Assembly (NCBI GenBank): GCA_002314565.1
Contig: DCGL01000083.1
Coordinates: forward strand, 1-19,708
Direction: 5' to 3'
DNA: 19,708 nt
Source: Clostridiales bacterium UBA1779
GTDB taxonomy: Bacteria > Bacillota > Clostridia > Oscillospirales > CAG-272
The notes under the pieces were generated by a model that was not told the origin of the DNA, searched no databases, and saw only the letters and a list, made by a program, of their open reading frames with translations. Below, piece after piece: positions 14,423 to 19,708 of the stretch; the first letter of the stretch is position 1; each line of letters starts with the position of its first letter. A program made the position numbers and the translations under genes.

Positions 14423-16372
14423 ATGAAACGTATACTCAGTATTGCTCTTGCGCTGATTCTGGTTTTGGCCTCCGTCCCCGGAATCACAACCTTTGCGGAT
14501 AACGGTGAAACCTATCCCGAGCTGATTATCACCGAAATCTCTGTTGACCAGTACTGCGACGAAGGCAACCGCAGCACGAATCCGAATTATCCTTCACGCG
14601 CCGATACCGACGTATTTGAATTCATTGAAGTATATAATAATTCGACGCAGAAGCTCAACGTTTTCAACTATATGGTCGCATACCAGGGGGCTTCGTCGAC
14701 AAATACGGCGGCTTTTGAGCAGTCCGTCCAGTGCTATTCTCCCGTTTACCCCGGGGCTGACTGGTGGAAGGCGGATTATTCCGCTTACGACGTTTACTGG
14801 AAGAACACAACGGATAAAAGACCTGAAAACCCCGCATATTCCGAGGGCGAAATTGCTTCCGGTGAGCTTGCCGTACTGTGGATATACAATGCGGCATCAC
14901 ATTCGGTGCACGCCAACGTCGAACAGTTCCGAAAATTCTGGAACGTTCCTGATAACGTCAAGGTTTTTCTCGTTGACGGAAACGACGTTGAGCTTTCAAC
15001 GAACTTCACGCTTAAAAACACGACGACAGGCACGTATATGATTATGCACCAGTCGGAAAGATTCCCGTCAAGACGTGCGTCGGACAAGACTTATTACTGT
15101 GAAAACGACAATACGCATCACAATTACAAGGGACAGACCTACGCCGACCTCGACGAGGTTATTTGCTGGTCAGTCGTCGATTTCCGCTCCGAACCGCTGA
15201 AAACGTACGCCGCACAGAACGGCGGTCAGGCTGCAAAGACGAATTACACGATTAGCTACGTGCCTGAAGCTTCTTCGAACAGAGAAGAGAACGGATACAA
15301 GCTGAACGCTTTCAAGTCTCTGAAGAGAACTCATCTCGATGCCGTCAACTCATATTCCGAGGCCACTGTCGGGAAGCTGAACGCCGCCCAGACCAAGGCC
15401 TTCGCCTCAACTCAGACGAAAGAGAAGAAGGCTGCGGATATCCGTCAGATTACCGCCGACAACGGCAACGAAAGAGCGGATCTGCTGATTACGGAAATAA
15501 GTCCCGACCAGAAAGCTCTTGGTTCAAAGAACGTCAATTCAAAATACACCGGCGGCTCAGACCCCTTTGAATTTTATGAATTTTACAACAATTCGGGGCA
15601 CGAGCTCAACATTTTCGACTATATGATGGCCTATCAGGGAGCAGCGGCAACGTCGGTTTCAACCTACTTTGAGCGCTCCATCCAGGAATTCACGCCGTTT
15701 TTGCCGGGGGCAGACTGGTTCGATGCGCCTTATACAACCTACGACTCGTACTGGAAAAACTCTTCAGTAAAGGTTCCGGTAAATCCTTCTTATGAAGAAG
15801 GAGTCCTCAAGGCGGGCGAAGTCTGCGTCGTCTGGGGATACAGCGCCGATTCCCACACAATAAATGCGACAATTGAAGACTTCAGAGCCTTCTGGAGCAT
15901 TCCGTCCGACGTAAAGGTCTTTCTCATCGATGGCAACTCATCGAGAAACCGCAATTTCAATATTAAGAATTCCGATACCGGTGAGTATATTATTATGCAG
16001 GAGTCCGAAAGATTCCTCTCGCGCCGCTCCGATGACGAAACCTACTATATCGAAGCCGACAGAAGCACCTATTGGTATTGCGAAAAGACATTCTATGATA
16101 TGCCCGAGGTCGTCAGCTGGGCTGTCGTTGATTTCGGCTGCTACAATCCGCTTTACACCTTCAACCAGAACGGAGTCACGTCGAATTACACGATTAATTT
16201 TGCTCCTTTCGACGGTGAAGTGAAGTTCGAAAACGGTTTCCTGACAACGACCTTTGCCACGATGAAACGCGCACGCTTCTTCTCGCTGAGCAGAAATTAC
16301 GCAGATTCCACGGTCGGTACTCTTTCCGCCGAGCAGAAAGCCGCAATTGAAAAATCAAATACGCTGAAATAA
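14423..16372 (+). CDS. Secreted protein with two lamin-tail-domain-like repeats
   Basis: A 649-residue exported protein of unknown function. The signal peptide is about residues 1-25 (MKRILSIALALILVLASVPG..TTFA). Two homologous halves follow, starting at ELIITEIS (about 33) and DLLITEIS (about 353). Both share FEF.E.YNNS...LN.F.YM.AYQGA, a PGADW.......Y..YWKN block, a .FW..P..VKVFL.DGN block, SERF.SRR..D.TYY and a closing SWAVVDF-type strand. The opening (ITEI..D..FEFIE.YNN) is the pattern of lamin-tail domains, which in bacteria occur on secreted enzymes and surface proteins. No enzymatic domain is seen. GGGGGTG is six bases before the ATG at 14423. An alternative ATG at 14408 overlaps the previous stop. 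It has no wall anchor, so it may be released or bind the anchored protein encoded next. Confidence 0.76.
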   Translation: MKRILSIALALILVLASVPGITTFADNGETYPELIITEISVDQYCDEGNRSTNPNYPSRADTDVFEFIEVYNNSTQKLNVFNYMVAYQGASSTNTAAFEQSVQCYSPVYPGADWWKADYSAYDVYWKNTTDKRPENPAYSEGEIASGELAVLWIYNAASHSVHANVEQFRKFWNVPDNVKVFLVDGNDVELSTNFTLKNTTTGTYMIMHQSERFPSRRASDKTYYCENDNTHHNYKGQTYADLDEVICWSVVDFRSEPLKTYAAQNGGQAAKTNYTISYVPEASSNREENGYKLNAFKSLKRTHLDAVNSYSEATVGKLNAAQTKAFASTQTKEKKAADIRQITADNGNERADLLITEISPDQKALGSKNVNSKYTGGSDPFEFYEFYNNSGHELNIFDYMMAYQGAAATSVSTYFERSIQEFTPFLPGADWFDAPYTTYDSYWKNSSVKVPVNPSYEEGVLKAGEVCVVWGYSADSHTINATIEDFRAFWSIPSDVKVFLIDGNSSRNRNFNIKNSDTGEYIIMQESERFLSRRSDDETYYIEADRSTYWYCEKTFYDMPEVVSWAVVDFGCYNPLYTFNQNGVTSNYTINFAPFDGEVKFENGFLTTTFATMKRARFFSLSRNYADSTVGTLSAEQKAAIEKSNTLK

Positions 16373-16409
16373 TCTGTATATTCAAAAATTATCATAAAGG
16401 AGAATCGCC

Positions 16410-18098
16410 ATGAAAAAGTTTTTGTCACTCGCTCTCGCACTCGTTATGATTTTCGCTCTCGCGGCTATGGGAATTCCCGCCCTTGCCGTAGAGGATGCCG
16501 CAGATCCGCTTCCGATTTCAAGCGCTGCAGATTTTGCCGCCATGGAAGCAAAAGGAGTTTACTACCTGACTGCCGACATCGACCTTTCCTCAGTACCGAC
16601 CTATGTCGGAACCTTTGCAGGAACACTTGACGGCCGCGGCCACAAGATCAAAGTCAAGAACACCCTGTTCGAAAACTTTGCGGGAACCGCCACCGACATT
16701 GAGCTCATTCCCGCCGATGCCGCAGGCATCACGACAAACGCAGACCGCGCCGGCGTATTTGCAAACAATTCAGGCGACTGCACGCTGAAGAACATCGTAA
16801 ACAGAGTCAATCTGAACGGTTCCATGGACAAGGTTACCGCCACGGACGACCTTGAGCTGAAGGGTCTTTACGGAGGACTTATCGGAAATACCGCCAAGAA
16901 GGCCACCGTTACTCTTGAAAACTGCGTAAACTACGCTAAGGTAAGCGGTTACGAGCCCGGCGGTCTGATCGGCAAGTCTCACGCCTACACAAAGCTCATT
17001 AACTGCGCAAACTACGGTGAAATCACCGGCACCGACTGCGTCGGAGCCCTTGTTTCCTGGCAGTACGGTGATTTCGAATATTTCGGATGCAAAAACGGCG
17101 ACGAAAAGACCTTCCCGCTAATCACCTCCGATACTGACGGAGCTTCCGGAACCATCGGATACGTATCCGGTTCAACAGACGGAACGATTGACGGCTGCGT
17201 AAACTTCGGCCCTATCAATTCCAAGTCTTCTCCAGCAGGGGGACTGCTCGGACGTGCCGGTGAAAAAGACGGAATCACCATGAAAAACTGCGTAAACTAC
17301 GCAAAAATTTCAGGTTCGCATGCCGGAGGTATCGTCGGTCAGGACCAGGGCAGCATAATAATTGAAAATTGCTTCAATTACGGAGAACTGAACGGTCAGA
17401 AGCAGGCCGCAGGTATCATAGCATCTCTCGGTGCATCCAAGACCGAAAAGGCCTCGACGATATCCTATTGCGGTAACTTCGGCAAGGTCACAGCCGGTTC
17501 CGATACTGCTGCAGGTATCATTGCTTATGCAAACGGAAGCACCGCCCGTGTTCTCACTATTATCGGCTGCTTCAACGTTGCAGACGTCAAGGGCGGATGC
17601 GAAGCATCCGGTATTCTCGGATACATCAACGGCTGCCCCGACCTCAAGGTTCAGTACTGCTTCAACACAGGCAAGGTTGAAACTACCGATTCCTCACAGA
17701 CCGCTCTCGGTATCTGGTACTCAAAGGTTGCCGTCAACGACGGCAATATCAAGGGCAATCTCTGTCTTGCAGACTGCGCTGCCAAGGAATACAGAAACGG
17801 CGACAGCTACGTCGATATGAAGAACACAGCCACAGCCGCAGAATTTGCCTCCGGCAAGATTGCATACGAACTCAACGCAGGTCTCGGCGAAGAGAGATTC
17901 TTCCAGTTCATCGGCAAGGATGCAACTCCTCTTCTTGATGAGAATCAGCCGAAGGTTCTGAAGAACGGTGACGTATACTCCAACCCCGTCGTTGAACAGC
18001 CTCAGCCCGAAACCGGCGATTCAATCGTCTGGGTTCTCGTTGTTGCTCTCATCTCCGTCCTCGGAATGGGAATCGCTTTCAGAACATCCAAAAATTAA
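16410..18098 (+). CDS. Sortase-anchored surface protein with GLUG-like beta-helix repeats
   Basis: A 562-residue cell-wall protein. The signal peptide (about 1-26) ends in ALA. From about 170 to 450 there are about eight imperfect repeats with the pattern C-x-N-Y/F-x-x-(I/V)-x-G...GG(I/L)(I/V)G (for example CVNYAKVSGYEPGGLIG), which resemble GLUG-type right-handed beta-helix repeats. The C-terminus has the sortase signal Q532-P-E-T-G536, an Asp, a 20-residue hydrophobic helix and the basic tail RTSKN. The motif is QPxTG, not the canonical LPxTG. AAAGGAG sits seven bases before the ATG. It follows the LTD-like gene by 37 bases and ends the operon at the terminator at 18131. Such repeats occur in adhesins and IgA1-peptidase-type proteins. 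A binding role is inferred. No sortase gene is in the window. Confidence 0.84.
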   Translation: MKKFLSLALALVMIFALAAMGIPALAVEDAADPLPISSAADFAAMEAKGVYYLTADIDLSSVPTYVGTFAGTLDGRGHKIKVKNTLFENFAGTATDIELIPADAAGITTNADRAGVFANNSGDCTLKNIVNRVNLNGSMDKVTATDDLELKGLYGGLIGNTAKKATVTLENCVNYAKVSGYEPGGLIGKSHAYTKLINCANYGEITGTDCVGALVSWQYGDFEYFGCKNGDEKTFPLITSDTDGASGTIGYVSGSTDGTIDGCVNFGPINSKSSPAGGLLGRAGEKDGITMKNCVNYAKISGSHAGGIVGQDQGSIIIENCFNYGELNGQKQAAGIIASLGASKTEKASTISYCGNFGKVTAGSDTAAGIIAYANGSTARVLTIIGCFNVADVKGGCEASGILGYINGCPDLKVQYCFNTGKVETTDSSQTALGIWYSKVAVNDGNIKGNLCLADCAAKEYRNGDSYVDMKNTATAAEFASGKIAYELNAGLGEERFFQFIGKDATPLLDENQPKVLKNGDVYSNPVVEQPQPETGDSIVWVLVVALISVLGMGIAFRTSKN

Positions 18099-18130
18099 AC
18101 TGTATTAAAAAAACACTGTAATAAAAAAAC
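18099..18130. repeat. 16-bp direct repeat, two copies
   Basis: ACTGTATTAAAAAAAC is followed immediately by ACTGTAATAAAAAAAC, one base different, directly after the stop of the wall protein. Its A-tract would also help transcription termination from the opposite strand. Confidence 0.8.
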
Positions 18131-18154
18131 GGCGGCCTTCGGGCCGCCTCTTTT
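18131..18154 (+). terminator. Intrinsic terminator of the surface-protein operon
   Basis: GGCGGCC (18131-18137), TTCG tetraloop, GGCCGCC (18142-18148), then TCTTTT. A classic UUCG-capped terminator 33 bases after the last stop codon. Confidence 0.9.
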
Positions 18155-18314
18155 ATGTCAGATGACAAGGGACGGTTCTTTTGTCATCTCGTGGTTTTGC
18201 CCAGATGACAGGGGACGGTTCTTTTGTCATCTCGTGGTTTTGCCCAGATGACAAAAGAACCGTCCCCTGTCATCACAAAAGAACCGTCCCCTGTCATCTG
18301 ACATAAAAGAGGCG
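18145..18314. repeat. Nested palindromic repeat cluster (REP-like)
   Basis: Four copies of a GGGACGGTTCTTTTGTCATC-type unit are arranged two direct and two inverted. The two direct units (18160-18202 and 18203-18245) are 43-bp tandem repeats differing by one base. 18204-18232 pairs exactly with 18246-18274 (29 bp, 13-base loop). The outer arms 18145-18184 and 18275-18314 are 40-bp inverted repeats with one mismatch, and include part of the upstream terminator. Each unit itself has ends AGATGACA/TGTCATCT. No coding potential. The GGGGACG core resembles REP-type elements I recall in Clostridia, usually linked to RAYT transposases. None is in the window. Confidence 0.9.
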
Positions 18315-18345
18315 ACGTAAAGAGAACTCAGTTCTTAGTTTACGC
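18303..18345 (-). terminator. Probable terminator of the DMT transporter gene
   Basis: On the minus strand GGCGTAAA pairs with TTTACGTCGCC with a two-base bulge, an inner AGAAC/GTTCT stem lies inside, and TCTTTTATG follows. Its 3' end overlaps the outer arm of the repeat cluster, so the two may not be independent. Confidence 0.65.
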
Positions 18346-18359
18346 CGCATCTTTTGTTT

Positions 18360-19244
18360 TTACTGCTTTTTCCTGAACTTCAATTCCCCCACAAGTGCTG
18401 CGCCGATGATGAGAACTGCGCCGATGATTCCAAAGACAGATAAAGTCTGGTCAAGGAACAGAGCAGAAAGAATAAGCGCCGAAACGGGATCGATGTAGCT
18501 CAGTACCGCGACAGACTGACCGGGAAGGCCGTTCATTCCGGCAAAATACAGAGCGTAGGCAATTCCCGTGTGGACGATTCCGGCTACTGCGAGCAGTCCG
18601 AGAACCGGCCATGAGAATTCTACGGTGGAAAAATCTTCGGTCAGAAGAATGTAGGGAAGAATGACGACCGCCGCAGAGAGCAGCTGAACGAAAGTTTTAG
18701 TATATGCGTCATCAGATGGGAAGAGCTTGTTGATGATAACGACGCTCGAATATATTGCCGCCGCCCCGAGACCTGACAGAATTCCGGGAACGTTAACTGA
18801 AGACGCATCCCCGTCAAGAAGCCCCGACACGAATACCATACCGACAAGAGAAACCGCCGCACAGAGTCCTTTCTTCAGCGTCAGCTTTTCTTTTAGAAAA
18901 ACCGGAGCCAGCAGAATGACAATTGTGGGCTCCATATAATAGCACAGCGTGGCAGTCGGTACTGAGGTCAGTCTGAAGGATTCAAAAAGAAGAATCCAGT
19001 TAAGGCCGATAAGGCCTCCTGAAACGATTTCTGCTGCAAGCAGTTTTTTTGAGCTTTTGAAATCCGGTTTTCTGCCCGTTGCGAGCATAAATACAAGAAT
19101 GAAAGCAGATCCGATAAGGCCGCGGCAGCAGGCAATGAGAGCAGAAGACAGCGGAATAAAGGTCCGCACAAGACCGATGGTGCCGAATATAAGCATCGAG
19201 GATATGAGTGACAGGTAAGCTCCTGCCAAATTTGATTTTTTCAT
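18360..19244 (-). CDS. EamA/DMT-superfamily transporter
   Basis: A 294-residue membrane protein with ten hydrophobic helices arranged as two EamA repeats (about 8-140 and 150-287), the usual size for drug/metabolite transporters that export amino acids, sugars or other metabolites. The first repeat ends with LCYYMEPTIVILLAPVFLKEKLT and the second with LSYIDPVSALILSALFLDQTLS, the two copies of the family's conserved helix with Pro and an acidic residue after it. The start at 19244 has only a weak GGA about ten bases upstream, and I see no strong promoter in the 130 bases before it. Convergent with the surface operon. The substrate cannot be told from the sequence. Confidence 0.9.
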   Translation of the reverse strand: MKKSNLAGAYLSLISSMLIFGTIGLVRTFIPLSSALIACCRGLIGSAFILVFMLATGRKPDFKSSKKLLAAEIVSGGLIGLNWILLFESFRLTSVPTATLCYYMEPTIVILLAPVFLKEKLTLKKGLCAAVSLVGMVFVSGLLDGDASSVNVPGILSGLGAAAIYSSVVIINKLFPSDDAYTKTFVQLLSAAVVILPYILLTEDFSTVEFSWPVLGLLAVAGIVHTGIAYALYFAGMNGLPGQSVAVLSYIDPVSALILSALFLDQTLSVFGIIGAVLIIGAALVGELKFRKKQ

Positions 19245-19376
19245 TCGTTTTTCCGTCGCTTTTTGAACTCCGTCCTAAAAACGGGCGGGATTAGATTCTT
19301 TTGGCTTATCCATATGTATTTTCTGACACTTGACAGTCAGACTTAACTTTCAGTTTAAAATTTTGAATTGCGTTTT
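19245..19376. other. Intergenic region with no recognised gene
   Basis: A 132-base gap between two minus-strand genes. It holds a short inverted stretch around GACAGTC/GACTGTC (19332-19345) and A/T-rich sequence. No convincing promoter or terminator is visible. Confidence 0.5.
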
Positions 19377-19708
19377 TTATGACTTATTAAGTTCGGGATG
19401 CTGTAAGTAAAAAAGAGTTTTTTGCTTTTCAATTTCAGTTTTCAGCTGTTCTTTTGTAGGCAAGAAAGTCAAATATTTTGTCATAAACAAATTATTGTTA
19501 TCGTGAAGAACTGAATATTTTGCAATATCCTCACTGGTTTCGGAACAAAGTAAAATACCGATTGTGGGGTTGTCCCCGTCCTTTCGTTTAAGTTCATCAT
19601 ACATACGAACATACATATCTATCTGTCCTACGTCCTGATGTGTTACTTTACCCATTTTCAAATCAATCAGCACATAGCATTTGAGTTCGATATTGTAGAA
19701 CACAAGGT
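19377..19708 (-). CDS. YhcG/DUF1016-type PDDEXK nuclease, C-terminal part
   Basis: The C-terminal 110 residues of a protein whose start lies beyond the right edge; the frame is open to position 19708. FYNIELKCYVLIDLKMGKVTHQDVGQIDMYVRMYDE is the conserved core of the DUF1016 nuclease domain. The D-x-K of LIDLK and the Gln of DVGQ are the PD-(D/E)xK active-site residues, while the first Asp would be in the missing part. The following NPTIGILLCSETSEDIAKYSV and LPTKEQLKTEIEKQK also fit the family. These proteins are about 350 residues, so roughly two thirds is missing. Function is not firmly known. They are thought to act on DNA and are often found with restriction-modification or mobile DNA. A GTG at 19703 must not be taken as the start. 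Confidence 0.86.
   Translation of the reverse strand, partial: LVFYNIELKCYVLIDLKMGKVTHQDVGQIDMYVRMYDELKRKDGDNPTIGILLCSETSEDIAKYSVLHDNNNLFMTKYLTFLPTKEQLKTEIEKQKTLFYLQHPELNKS

Noticed and set aside
14544..15041. Second-frame plus-strand ORF inside the LTD-like gene
   Set aside because: It lies wholly within a well supported gene in another frame and is Arg/Ser/Thr-rich, typical of a shadow.
18160..18274. Possible CRISPR or tandem gene repeat
   Set aside because: Units are palindromic, two direct and two inverted, and have no spacers of variable sequence.

Overview
The window looks like part of an anaerobic, probably gut-dwelling Bacillota (Clostridia, Oscillospiraceae-like) genome, likely a contig from a metagenome or draft assembly. 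This rests on strong AGGAG-type ribosome binding sites, near-consensus sigma-A promoters with 17-bp spacers, a biotin-dependent Na+ pump operon, a QPxTG cell-wall anchor, and intergenic repeats (GGAGCCTCATCCGTCA...CCACCTTCCCC) that I recall as common in gut Clostridia. The taxonomy is inference. No rRNA, tRNA, CRISPR array, insertion sequence or phage gene is visible.

Layout, left to right. 1-571 (-): the N-terminal part of an FAD-dependent oxidoreductase, cut off by a perfect hairpin at the very start of the window. 754-2298 (-): a PutP-type Na+/proline symporter. 2537-3361 (-): an aldose 1-epimerase, divergent from a GT4 glycosyltransferase at 3597-4877 (+). A 35-bp perfect palindrome then separates convergent genes from a large membrane-anchored solute-binding-like protein at 4969-7248 (-). 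7365-11444 (-) is one operon, oadA-oadG-biotin carrier-oadB-birA: a Na+-translocating oxaloacetate decarboxylase plus the ligase that biotinylates its carrier. Divergent from it is a membrane-anchored papain-like cysteine peptidase candidate (11678-13129, +). After a composite repeat comes a three-gene surface operon (13494-18098, +): an S51-type peptidase lipoprotein, a secreted protein with two lamin-tail-like repeats, and a sortase-anchored beta-helix protein. The window closes with a nested palindromic repeat cluster, a DMT-family exporter (18360-19244, -) and the C-terminal end of a YhcG/DUF1016-type nuclease that runs off the right edge.

Functional links. The decarboxylase would export Na+ and the PutP-type symporter could spend that gradient on solute uptake. 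BirA lacks the DNA-binding domain, so it is an enzyme and not a repressor, and it sits with its substrate. The right half is rich in exported proteins (cysteine peptidase, S51 lipoprotein, LTD-like protein, beta-helix wall protein), which suggests a cell-surface processing or adhesion module that I cannot match to a named system. Eight promoters and five intrinsic terminators can be placed by eye and give coherent transcription units. The least explained material is the surface operon and the two families of palindromic intergenic repeats.
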